A stretch of DNA of 64,000 nucleotides from Methanobacterium bryantii (lineage in GTDB: Archaea; Methanobacteriota; Methanobacteria; Methanobacteriales; Methanobacteriaceae): the NCBI RefSeq assembly GCF_002287175.1, contig NZ_LMVM01000040.1, forward strand, positions 134,639 to 198,638, read 5' to 3'. Of this stretch, positions 34,394-42,383 are shown piece by piece. Position numbers and translations under genes: made by a program. Each line of letters begins with the position of its first letter. Position 1 is the stretch's first letter. Below the pieces are notes generated by a model. The model was not told where the DNA came from and did not search any database. It worked only from the letters and a program-made list of their open reading frames with translations.

Positions 34394-34612
34394 TTAATTA
34401 ATCACGTCGTAGCCTGCTTCTTTTACAGCTTCTTCTAGTTTTGAGAGTTCCACTTTTTTAGGATTGTATTTAACAGCGGCTTTTCCTGATTTTAAATCTA
34501 CTTTAACTTCTTTGACCCCATCTACATTTTTTAAAGATTTTTCAACGCGTGCTACGCAGTGGGCACAGCTCATTCCTGAAATTTTAATTTCTGCTTTTGT
34601 TGAATCAAACAC
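34394..34612 (-). CDS. copZ: CopZ-like copper chaperone (HMA domain)
   Basis: 72 residues: a single HMA fold with EIKISGMSCAHCVARVEKS and beta-alpha-beta-beta-alpha-beta length. It hands Cu+ to CopA. The start is a GTG behind GAGGAGGAG. It is 236 nt before copA on the same strand, and resembles HMA domain 1 of CopA, suggesting origin from it. Confidence 0.9.
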   Translation of the reverse strand: MFDSTKAEIKISGMSCAHCVARVEKSLKNVDGVKEVKVDLKSGKAAVKYNPKKVELSKLEEAVKEAGYDVIN

Positions 34613-34788
34613 TATTTAACTCCTCCTCAGTTCTTATTATTTGATTTTTAAATATTTTCGGTTAAACAATGATTATATAACTCTTTTTAATTATTTTTAA
34701 CTAAAATTTTCAATTAATTTATCTATAATATATGAATTCCACTAGTTGTATTTAAATTAGGTATAGACAAAACGGTTATATAGTACAC

Positions 34789-34858
34789 TTTTGTATACCA
34801 ACTATCAACAAAAGTACCATTGGAATATAAGTAGAATACATGGATTATTTTTGTATAC
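34789..34858. promoter_or_regulatory. Repeated TTTTGTATAC operator candidates between copZ and HxlR gene
   Basis: TTTTGTATAC occurs at 34789-34798 and again at 34849-34858, 60 bp apart, and ATAGTACAC at about 34780 and AAAGTACCA at 34811 are related. GTATAC is itself palindromic. The position between divergent copZ and the HxlR-type regulator fits an autoregulated operator controlling the copper genes. Confidence 0.5.
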
Positions 34859-34886
34859 GGGCGTAATAAGTAACTGATGTGATCTG

Positions 34887-35228
34887 ATGACTGAAAATAA
34901 AAAGTACTGCTGTCCAGTAGCTGCAGCAATAGATGAAATAGGTGGAAAGTGGAAACCACTAATTTTGTGGGCATTAAAAGATCAAACGTTAAGGTTCAGT
35001 GAAATTAATAGAGAATTACCTGCTATAACACAACGCATGCTTACAAAACAGCTCCGGGAATTGGAAAGAGATAACTTAGTTAACAGAAAGGTCTATGCAG
35101 AAGTGCCTCCAAAGGTAGAATACTCCCTTACCGCAAAGGGCAAATCAGTTATACCTATTTTAAAATCACTCTGTGACTGGGGAGAAGAATACTGTAAATC
35201 TAAAATCTGTTTAAATGTGTTAGATTAA
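34887..35228 (+). CDS. HxlR-family winged-helix regulator
   Basis: 113 residues, one winged-helix domain of the HxlR/DUF24 type: CCPVAAAIDEIGGKWKPLILW, RFSEINRELPAITQRMLTKQLRELE and VEYSLTAKG. The N-terminal Cys pair (residues 8-9) is at the place of the redox Cys in HypR/YodB-type members, and two Cys near the end (about 97-108) could add metal or redox sensing. Divergent from the copper chaperone gene, so it is the likely regulator there. GATGTGATCT precedes ATG. Confidence 0.85.
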   Translation: MTENKKYCCPVAAAIDEIGGKWKPLILWALKDQTLRFSEINRELPAITQRMLTKQLRELERDNLVNRKVYAEVPPKVEYSLTAKGKSVIPILKSLCDWGEEYCKSKICLNVLD

Positions 35229-35273
35229 GTCATACTCCATTATTTTTAATTTTAATCCGACTGTTATGGATAT

Positions 35274-35362
35274 GTCTAATTTTATAACAGTAGTTATATA
35301 CTTAAAATTAGACTGTCTATATATAACTATTGTTATGTTAAATTAAAGATTTAACATAACAA
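35274..35362. promoter_or_regulatory. Three stacked palindromes between HxlR gene and NifX-like pseudogene
   Basis: GTCTAATTTT (35274-35283) and AAAATTAGAC (35304-35313) are exact inverted repeats enclosing ATAAC-agta-GTTAT (35284-35297). Just after comes TTGTTATGTTAAAT-taaag-ATTTAACATAACAA (35330-35362), a perfect 14-bp stem. No T-run follows, so an operator is likelier than a terminator. Confidence 0.55.
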
Positions 35363-35429
35363 TCTAATGAGATATCAATCATTGATTTGGTTTAATTTAA
35401 TTAAATTAGTCATTGAATTTAAAAAAAAG

Positions 35430-35810
35430 ATGAGATACATCGTTAAAATTCGCAATTTCAAGCAGTGATGGAAAATTTATAGATCTGCACTTGGCAAGGT
35501 TCGGTTTTCTTGTATTTGAAATTAAAGAAAGTGGAGATCATGAATTCAGTGAGCCAGTAAAAACATCCCGCCTTCAGATGATCCCAATTTGTTGGAAAAT
35601 CATGATAAAGCGCTTGCAAAGAGTGTTGATTTAATTTCAGATTGTGATGTAATACTTCCAAGCCAAATTGGACCTTCTACATCTAAAGCTCTTCTATCAT
35701 GTGGAGTAAAGTCATACTCTGTTTTGAATTTTATGATAGAAAAAGCTTTAAAAAAATTAGCTTCTTCAAAACTAATTTCTAGACCAATACCGCGGCCTGT
35801 AATTCATTAA
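35430..35810 (+). pseudogene. NifX/NifB-type dinitrogenase cofactor-like protein, frameshifted
   Basis: Across frames it reads ...AISSSDGKFIDLHLARFGFLVFEIKE..., then NLLENHDKALAKSVDLISDCDVILPSQIGPSTSKALLSCGVKSYSV, the fold of small NifX/NafY-like proteins that bind Fe-Mo or Fe-S clusters. One shift lies near 35451 (the ATG at 35430 is in another frame) and one near 35570. Intact relatives in methanogens often neighbour Mrp/NBP35, as here. The last part is an open frame of 73 residues from 35589, but it lacks the N-terminal half of the domain. Confidence 0.75.
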
Positions 35811-36051
35811 ACTTGAAAAAGTGTAATATTTGGAAAAATTGTATAATTAACAGGTTGAAAAGAGGTATTCGGCGGTTACAGTTAAATTTGAAAATTATAA
35901 ATAATTTTGTAGATATACTATTACTATATGTTTACACGATATTTTAGATTAGTTTCTAAAACAGTGAAAACAATTTTTTAGAATTTAGTTTCTATTGATT
36001 TTATATGTATTAGCTTTAATATTCAAATATATTCTATTTGGAGGATTATTA

Positions 36052-36888
36052 ATGGTTTCTGAAGAAGAACAGCGTAAAAAAGCGGTAATGGAACAGGAAG
36101 TTGAAATTATAAAAAGGATGAGTAAGATCAAGCATAAAATTGCAGTAATGAGTGGAAAAGGGGGAGTGGGTAAATCCACAGTATCGGTAAATTTAGCTGC
36201 TGCCTTTGCTAAGAAGGGGTATAAAACAGGTATTATGGACGCAGATGTACATGGGCCAAATGTTCCAAAGATGCTGGGAGTAGAAGGAAAAAATTTAGGT
36301 TACAGTGAAGATGGTATAACACCTGTTGAAACTGAAGAAGGAATAAAAGTCATGTCTGTAGGATTTTTTTTATCTTCACAGGATACTCCTGTTATATGGA
36401 GAGGCCCTGCAAAAACAGGGGCAATAAAACAATTTTTTGCAGAAGTTAACTGGGGTGATTTAGATGTTTTAATTATTGATAATCCTCCAGGCACTGGAGA
36501 TGAGCCTTTAACTGTTTTACAGACTGTTCCATTAGATGGCGTCGTTTTAGTTACCACGCCCCAATCTGTAGTTCAGGAAGATGTAATCAAGGGTGTTAAT
36601 TTAGTTAAAAATCTAAATATTCCAATTATTGGAGTTATTGAGAATATGTCCGGTTTTATCTGCCCCCACTGTGAAAATGAAATTTTAATATTTGGTAAAG
36701 GTACGGGTACTAAACTGGCGGAAGAAATGGACATTCCTTTCCTTGGGAGACTGCCTTTAGATGTAGAAACAGCAGCTTCTTCTGATAGTGGGAATCCTGT
36801 TGTAATTAAAGAGCCGGAATCAGAGATTTCAGTTAGGATATCAAAAATTGTGGATAAAATTGAGTCACAAATTATCAGCAAGTCTTAA
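36052..36888 (+). CDS. Mrp/NBP35-family Fe-S carrier ATPase
   Basis: 278 residues. Deviant Walker A KHKIAVMSGKGGVGKSTVSV (about residues 26-43), DADVHGPNVPKMLG, Walker B-like IIDNPPGTGDE and a CPHC-type motif in GFICPHCENE (the two Cys bridge a [4Fe-4S] cluster in the dimer). It carries and transfers Fe-S clusters in the cytosol; the methanogen homologue can replace bacterial ApbC. The start follows TTTGGAGGATTATTA; an upstream in-frame ATG at 35995 precedes the site and is not used. Confidence 0.92.
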   Translation: MVSEEEQRKKAVMEQEVEIIKRMSKIKHKIAVMSGKGGVGKSTVSVNLAAAFAKKGYKTGIMDADVHGPNVPKMLGVEGKNLGYSEDGITPVETEEGIKVMSVGFFLSSQDTPVIWRGPAKTGAIKQFFAEVNWGDLDVLIIDNPPGTGDEPLTVLQTVPLDGVVLVTTPQSVVQEDVIKGVNLVKNLNIPIIGVIENMSGFICPHCENEILIFGKGTGTKLAEEMDIPFLGRLPLDVETAASSDSGNPVVIKEPESEISVRISKIVDKIESQIISKS

Positions 36889-37061
36889 TTTTAACTTCAA
36901 TTCTTTTTTGAAGAAATATGACTTCATTTAAATTAATTTTAAAAACAGAGATGCTTAATTAATAACAAATATGGATTCCTATAATTCTGGCATGCAGTTA
37001 TAAATAATAATAGTCCATAATAAAATAATAAAATTCATCATGTCATGTTCTGGTGAAACTC

Positions 37062-37298
37062 ATGAGAAAGATTGTAAAATTAGCCATTGTTGGAATTATT
37101 ATGGCATTATTTGTATTGTTTTTAGCTTTTTTTGCTGTATATGAAGATAATCTTGTAGGGAAAGGAAAGTATCAAAATGTTTCAGATGCAACGGGCAATA
37201 TTGAACTTCCCCTTATTGAAAAAGGAATTCCCTATCTGGATGCTGTAGATATGGCAAATATTATGTTAACTAAGGAGAGCACGCTGAAATTAGCATGA
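37062..37298 (+). CDS. Small membrane-anchored protein, unknown
   Basis: 78 residues from ATG (a GTG three codons earlier is also possible). One N-terminal membrane helix (IVKLAIVGIIMALFVLFLAFFAVY) and an outer polar tail with GKGKYQNVSDATGNIELPLIEKG. No known domain recognised. GGTGA precedes the start. It is convergent with ribK. Confidence 0.55.
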   Translation: MRKIVKLAIVGIIMALFVLFLAFFAVYEDNLVGKGKYQNVSDATGNIELPLIEKGIPYLDAVDMANIMLTKESTLKLA

Positions 37299-37318
37299 TA
37301 TAAACAATTTTTTAGAAC

Positions 37319-37699
37319 TTAATCTGGAATATTTATAGTTACGGAACTTCCATCACTAATATGGAACCTTTCTTTAAGATTTTGAGGAGCTATAAACTCA
37401 ACAACATCTTTTGAATGATGAGTTTTTTCTGGAAAAATCACTGCCCCTTCAACTTCATCATTTAGAGTTGCTTTTTTAAATTTAACATCACCAAAAGTTT
37501 TTTCACCTTTTATTTCTGGAATATCACTTTCTAAAAGTTTCTCAACCTTTTGTGAATCATTATCTTCAACATGGACATTCAACGTACCAATGAATGGCTT
37601 GAAATGAAGTTTATCTTCAAATTGATCCCTGTAAATTGATTGCGACATAAAATATGCGCCTTTTTTTGTTCCTGAAACTACAATACCTTTAATTTTCAT
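37319..37699 (-). CDS. ribK: CTP-dependent riboflavin kinase, archaeal
   Basis: 126 residues of the DUF120/RibK family: KGIVVSGTKKGAYFMS, FKPFIGTLNVHVE, and a late VEFIAPQNLKERFHISDG with VTINI at the end, a cradle-loop barrel. It phosphorylates riboflavin to FMN with CTP rather than ATP, feeding FMN, FAD and F420-related enzymes. Archaeal versions are about 130 residues, so it is complete. No neighbouring flavin genes. Confidence 0.88.
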   Translation of the reverse strand: MKIKGIVVSGTKKGAYFMSQSIYRDQFEDKLHFKPFIGTLNVHVEDNDSQKVEKLLESDIPEIKGEKTFGDVKFKKATLNDEVEGAVIFPEKTHHSKDVVEFIAPQNLKERFHISDGSSVTINIPD

Positions 37700-37785
37700 T
37701 TAAATCACATTTTTACATTATAATATCAATAATTTTTAAAATAGATCCGCAAGCTTATTTTCAAATAAAAAATAAATTAGGTAAG

Positions 37786-38037
37786 TTATCTTGATCTGGA
37801 TTCCATTTGCCTGTCGGCCGATCCATCTTTGCAGTGGTAAACAGTGGAGAAATCAAAATCTGATGAAACTGTACAGTCCTGGCAGTTACACCCTTGTTCA
37901 TTTTCAAAACATCTTATTTCATCACCTGCGGAGCAAAATACTCCTAATTTTCCGCTCTGCATGCACTCATTGTAGGTAGGGCATGCATTACAGATGCACT
38001 TTATCATGGTTTCTTCATTTTTTGGGACTTTTGCCAT
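37786..38037 (-). CDS. DUF2769-type cysteine-rich protein
   Basis: 83 residues with ten cysteines: CICNACPTYNEC, then LGVFCSAG, RCFENEQGCNCQDC and a last Cys in VYHCKDG. The order fits DUF2769, found almost only in methanogens and relatives; the cysteines likely bind Zn or an Fe-S cluster. Function unknown. GAGGTGATA precedes ATG. It stands between ribK and the metal cluster. Confidence 0.75.
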   Translation of the reverse strand: MAKVPKNEETMIKCICNACPTYNECMQSGKLGVFCSAGDEIRCFENEQGCNCQDCTVSSDFDFSTVYHCKDGSADRQMESRSR

Positions 38038-38242
38038 ATTATCACCTCATTTATGTGTTTCTGGAAATATGCATTATTTCCTTCAACTTCTATCTTTAGT
38101 ATGTAATATTAAATTTATAAAACTTATTACATAAAATTTATTGGTTATTAAATTGCTTGTAAAAAGTTATCTAAAAATGTTAATTAGGATAAAAAGTGAT
38201 AATAAAAAGGTTAAGTCGTGTTTCGATGATTTTTTGTTTACT

Positions 38243-38450
38243 TTAACAGCACCCCTTCCCAGAGATTATTATCCTATCTGTATTTATGTAAAATATCGTG
38301 TTCTCTCGCAATTTTGCCATTTCTTGTTACAATGATTCCAAATGCATCAATATCTAGATTTTTAAGTAGATCACCCACTGAAATACGGTTTATTTTAATA
38401 TCTTCTTCATCATCATCTTTTCCAGATACATTAATAATTTTTAGCTGCAT
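38243..38450 (-). pseudogene. MoaD/ThiS-like sulfur-carrier protein, apparently frameshifted
   Basis: The open frame (38274-38450) gives 58 residues, MQLKIINVSGKDDDEEDIK..., LLKNLDIDAFGIIVTRNGKIAREHDIL, a beta-grasp pattern like MoaD/ThiS, then stops. In the next frame the sequence continues sensibly as DRIIISGKGCC and stops at 38243. A one-base difference near 38279 would join them. The tail would end in two cysteines rather than the usual Gly-Gly. It may be a real truncated gene, a pseudogene or a sequencing error. Confidence 0.5.
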
Positions 38451-38528
38451 TGAATCATTTGAATTATTTTAGTACATTCAATTGAGGTTTTTTTAACTTT
38501 AAGAAATTGAAAGTACACATATAAATTT

Positions 38529-38687
38529 TTAATATCCATGCATCATACCATGGCCCGTATTATTACCGTAGTGGCCGTGATAGCCTCCCATATAAGGTGT
38601 GTACATCCACATCCATACAAAAATAGCTACTATGATTACTACTGCGATAATTAGCACGATTAATACAATTGCAGTGTTTCTATCTAT
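38529..38687 (-). CDS. Small His/Met/Gly-rich membrane peptide with AUA in the start position
   Basis: 52 residues if AUA is the start: DRNTAIVLIVLIIAVVI... one membrane helix, then MWMYTPYMGG, HGHYGNN and GHGMMHGY. The His/Met-rich tail looks made to bind Cu or Ag. It lies 40 nt after copB on the same strand, surely co-transcribed. The only strong ribosome binding site, GGATGTGAT, is 3 nt before ATA, which is in frame; no ATG, GTG or TTG is suitably placed. Confidence 0.6.
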   Translation of the reverse strand: MDRNTAIVLIVLIIAVVIIVAIFVWMWMYTPYMGGYHGHYGNNTGHGMMHGY

Positions 38688-38726
38688 AAAATCACATCCA
38701 ACTTTTATGTCCCAAAATTTTTCAAT

Positions 38727-40793
38727 TTATTTCTCTATTTTCAAGAATCTTGAGTTAAAAGCTACAATTATGGTACTTACTGACATTAATATGGCCCCTG
38801 CTGCGGGAGTTAATATAATTCCATATGCAAAAAGAATGCCTGCAGCGATTGGAATTGCAAAAACATTGTATCCAGTTCCCCATAGTAGATTTTCGATCAT
38901 TTTACGGTATGTAGATTTTGCAAGCTTAACTACATAAACAGTATCAAGAGGATTGCTCCTTACCAAAACAACATCGCCAGCTTCAATGGCAACATCAGTC
39001 CCTGCACCGATTGCAATTCCCACATCTGCCTGTGCAAGTGCAGGAGCGTCGTTAATACCATCTCCAGTCATAGCAACAATTAATCCTTCAGATTGGATTT
39101 CTCGAACTTTTTGGGCTTTTTCATGGGGTAAAACCTCTGCATAATATTTATCAAGGCTAATTTCCTTTGCTACCCACTCTGCAACCTCTTTTCTATCTCC
39201 TGTAATCATTATACATTGAATATCCATATCTTTTAGTTTTTGTACTGCTTCTTTGGACTCTTCTCTTATAATATCTGCAAGTGCAATTGCTCCTTTAAGC
39301 CTGCCTTCAATAATTACAAAAATGATAGTTTTTCCTTGAAAGGAGAGTTCATTTAAATTTTCATTTGAAATAGGGATGTTCTTTTCCTTTAAGTATCCTG
39401 GACTAACCACTTCAACTTTTTTGCCTGCGATGATTCCTTGAACTCCTTTTCCCGGGATTGCTTTAAAATTTTCAACATTAAAAGTTTCCTTTGCAGATTT
39501 TATGACTCCCTTTGCAATAGGGTGTTCAGAGTAGGATTCAAGTGAAGCTGCATATTTTAAAATCTTATTTTCACTGTATTCACCCAAAGGAAGGATGTCA
39601 GTCACGCCGAATTTCCCATGTGTAAGTGTACCTGTTTTATCAAATACTATGGCATTTATGTCTCTTGACTTTTCAAAAGATGCGCGATTTCTTATTAAAA
39701 GCCCATTTTGTGCAGATAATGCTGTTGAAACCGCAACAACAAGTGGAACTGCTAGTCCAAGTGCATGAGGACATGTAATTACCATTACAGTTACAGCCCT
39801 CTCCAGCGCAAACTCAGAGCCGAATGAAGTAAAGATAAACCAGACTAGAAATGTTAAAAATCCACCGCTAAGGGCAACTACAGTAAGTCCTGTTGCGAAG
39901 CGGTCCGCTATATTCTGTGTATGTGATTTACTTTCTTGAGCTTCTTTAACAAGGTTTATAACCTGTGATAAAAATGAGTCTTTTCCTGTTTTTTTAATTT
40001 CAACTGTAATAGATCCATCTCCATTGACTGATCCGCCGATTACTTCAGCATTAACATCTTTAAAAACCGGCTGTGATTCACCTGTAAGCATTGATTCGTC
40101 AATAGAAGTGTTCCCTTTAATAATTTCACTGTCTACAGGGACTTTTTCGCCGGGTTTAATAAGCACATGATCTCCAACCGATAATTTATCTAATGGAATA
40201 TCCATGGTACTTCCATCATCCATTAGTTTATGGGCACTTGACGGCATGAGCTTAACCAGCTTCTCAAGAGCTCTGGAAGCGCCCATCACAGATCTCATTT
40301 CCAACCAGTGACCTATAAGCATAATATCAATTAATGTTGCAAGTTCCCAGAAAAATACTTCGCCCATGAGACCAAAAACTACTGCACTGCTGTATAAATA
40401 AGCGCTAGTAATTGCAACGGAAATTAATGTGTCCATTCCTGGAACTCGTAGTTTTAGTTGATTGTAAAACCCTTTAAAAAATGGATAGCCGCCATAGAAA
40501 TAAACAATGGAAGATAAAATAAATAAGACATATGAATCTCCTGGAAATCTAATTGATGTGCCAAATCCAATTAATTCTTGAATTGTAGGGGATAAAATGA
40601 GTATAGGTACAGTTAAAATTAATGATATCCAGAATCTTCTTTTTAAATCTTCAAGCATACCTTTATGGGCATGCTCACCATGTATTCTGTGTTCCTCTTC
40701 CATTTGCTGGCCACAAACAATGCACTTACCCTTTTTACCATGTTTTTCATGATGCATATGTTCCATTTCATGGTTAGAATCATCTTGATTAAT
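38727..40793 (-). CDS. copB: CopB-type heavy-metal P1B ATPase, possible AUU start
   Basis: 688 residues from ATT. The N-terminus is His/Met-rich (NHEMEHMHHEKHGKK, HGEHAHKGM) with one C-x2-C; then eight helices, TGES, the intramembrane TCPHALGL (CPH instead of CPC, marking P1B-3), DKTGTLTHG and GDGINDAPAL. P1B-3 pumps export Cu2+/Ag+ or Cu+. GGAGGAGTTAAA stands right before ATT at 40793. The nearest in-frame ATG upstream (40883) is before the TATA-like element, has no binding site and would add a non-conserved stretch. Confidence 0.9.
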   Translation of the reverse strand: MNQDDSNHEMEHMHHEKHGKKGKCIVCGQQMEEEHRIHGEHAHKGMLEDLKRRFWISLILTVPILILSPTIQELIGFGTSIRFPGDSYVLFILSSIVYFYGGYPFFKGFYNQLKLRVPGMDTLISVAITSAYLYSSAVVFGLMGEVFFWELATLIDIMLIGHWLEMRSVMGASRALEKLVKLMPSSAHKLMDDGSTMDIPLDKLSVGDHVLIKPGEKVPVDSEIIKGNTSIDESMLTGESQPVFKDVNAEVIGGSVNGDGSITVEIKKTGKDSFLSQVINLVKEAQESKSHTQNIADRFATGLTVVALSGGFLTFLVWFIFTSFGSEFALERAVTVMVITCPHALGLAVPLVVAVSTALSAQNGLLIRNRASFEKSRDINAIVFDKTGTLTHGKFGVTDILPLGEYSENKILKYAASLESYSEHPIAKGVIKSAKETFNVENFKAIPGKGVQGIIAGKKVEVVSPGYLKEKNIPISNENLNELSFQGKTIIFVIIEGRLKGAIALADIIREESKEAVQKLKDMDIQCIMITGDRKEVAEWVAKEISLDKYYAEVLPHEKAQKVREIQSEGLIVAMTGDGINDAPALAQADVGIAIGAGTDVAIEAGDVVLVRSNPLDTVYVVKLAKSTYRKMIENLLWGTGYNVFAIPIAAGILFAYGIILTPAAGAILMSVSTIIVAFNSRFLKIEK

Positions 40794-40845
40794 TTTAACT
40801 CCTCCGATGATGTCCTGAACTAGTATAATATAATATGTAAATTTA

Positions 40846-40856
40846 GTATTATAACG
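40846..40856 (-). promoter_or_regulatory. TATA-like box of copB
   Basis: GTTATAATAC on the minus strand; transcription would start near 40825, giving a ~30-nt leader that includes GGAGGAG and excludes the ATG at 40883. Confidence 0.4.
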
Positions 40857-40991
40857 GTTTTGTAGAATATCCTGCGGATTCATTTAAAAAAGAAGAATTT
40901 TAATTTTTTAAAGATTAAAAATAAAAATAGATGAATTAGGATATTATTTTCCTAAAACACGATTTAAATGATAATTTAAATCTCATTTGAC

Positions 40992-41765
40992 TTATTCATA
41001 TTCTTTTGCAAGGTTACTTTGATACAGGTTGTGGTAATATGATTTGGTGCTTGAATTGACTTCCGTATAGTTTTCGTTGAGTAAACCATGGTTGTAGTAA
41101 TATTGTAACTGAGAAGCGTGTCCTAGTTCAAAGTTTCTATAGGGGTTGTTGAAGTATGGGGTGAGCATTCCTGAAATCATGTAGATATAAGCAGGAATTA
41201 TCCCGTATGTTTTTGTTAGTACCTGGAAATATAATGGGAATCCATCTCCAGGTTCTAAGACCGGATTACCAATTCGAACATTTCCATGATAAGCCATTGG
41301 AATTGGGCCTTCCTGGCCGTGTTCTTCGGCAAGTTCATTTACATGGGCCATCATCTCGTCGTAAGTGTCGTAAACATGACCGTCAGACATGTACTTATAT
41401 CTGCCGTCTGGAACACCAAATAAAGCTACTTTAAACGAGTCTAAAAAGTCAATATGATTTAAACTTACTGAACCTGCACCTTCAGTGTCGATATAGGCTA
41501 CTTCAATTATGTAAATATCCCCTTCCTGGTAACTACGATAATTGGAACCTCCATACATGTGTACAATTAAACCTACTTTAGAACCGGTTTTATTAACCTG
41601 CTGTGCAAAAAGCTCAGAGTGGGGATGTCCTGGATAAAAGTCAGGGTTAGATAATTTAACGAATGAAAGTCTTCCTAAAGGCTCAATAGGGCCGTTTGAA
41701 ACTGTAATGTAAGAGTAACCTATAATGAGGGCTAAAATAGCCAGTGCAATTAACCACCATTTCAT
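40992..41765 (-). CDS. Membrane-anchored outer protein, unknown function
   Basis: 257 residues. An N-terminal helix (WWLIALAILALIIGYSYITV) acts as uncleaved anchor or signal peptide; the rest is a soluble outer domain rich in His, Tyr and Asn (YPGHPHSELFAQQ, VGLIVHMYGGSNY, a later YDEMMAHVNELAEEHG). No family recognised. Repeated His/Met and acidic residues and its place next to copB leave a metal-related role open, but that is inference. ATG follows a weak GGAGAAAAAA. Confidence 0.55.
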   Translation of the reverse strand: MKWWLIALAILALIIGYSYITVSNGPIEPLGRLSFVKLSNPDFYPGHPHSELFAQQVNKTGSKVGLIVHMYGGSNYRSYQEGDIYIIEVAYIDTEGAGSVSLNHIDFLDSFKVALFGVPDGRYKYMSDGHVYDTYDEMMAHVNELAEEHGQEGPIPMAYHGNVRIGNPVLEPGDGFPLYFQVLTKTYGIIPAYIYMISGMLTPYFNNPYRNFELGHASQLQYYYNHGLLNENYTEVNSSTKSYYHNLYQSNLAKEYE

Positions 41766-42383
41766 TTTTTTTCTCCAGTAAAATTAACAAAGTCATCTAA
41801 ATGGAATTTATAATTGAAATTTTCCATTTATGTAACTATTTTTCAATGTGATTTACATATTATAAATTTTAAATTAGCGCTCATGTTTAAATGGTTGTGC
41901 CGATGTTACTTTGAATTTTTATGAGTTATATGGTTAAGTAAATTACACTCTTCCAAATATAGTTTCATATAATTAATTGATATTATAATTTAACATAAAG
42001 CATGAAGTGTGCACATGATCATGGACATGGGCGTATTAAATATGAAGTAATTAAATTTAGATTTTATATTTATAAATCTTTCTAATTTTAATAATAAACT
42101 AATTTAATTTCTTAACTGCTAAATGCAGAAATAAGCTCTTAATTTAACTATTTTTTATAAAGTGATGGTGTCCAAATAGTATAATTAAGTGAGAGAATGT
42201 ATTTTTGGATAGTTTACATTTACATTTTTAAATTATGAAATTGTAGGATATATAAGTTGCTAAACTGCATTTTTGACATTTATCTTCCCTAAATCAGTTA
42301 ATAAGGTATTTAAAATTAGAATTATATAAAAAAATTATATAAATAATTAATATGCTTCAAAATGTAATTTAAGGGGGAAATAA
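41766..42383. other. Long AT-rich intergenic region
   Basis: 618 nt without a convincing gene. A 27-codon plus-strand frame at 42003 begins MKCAHDHGHG, resembling a metal-binding fragment, but is probably chance or a remnant. Otherwise only AT-rich repeats such as AATTATATAAA. Confidence 0.35.

Noticed and set aside
35589..35810. 73-codon frame as an independent gene
   Set aside because: It continues the NifX-like sequence from the previous frame; it is the second half of a broken gene.
42003..42086. 27-codon frame MKCAHDHGHG
   Set aside because: Metal-binding look, but too short, no binding site, tail of random AT-rich codons.
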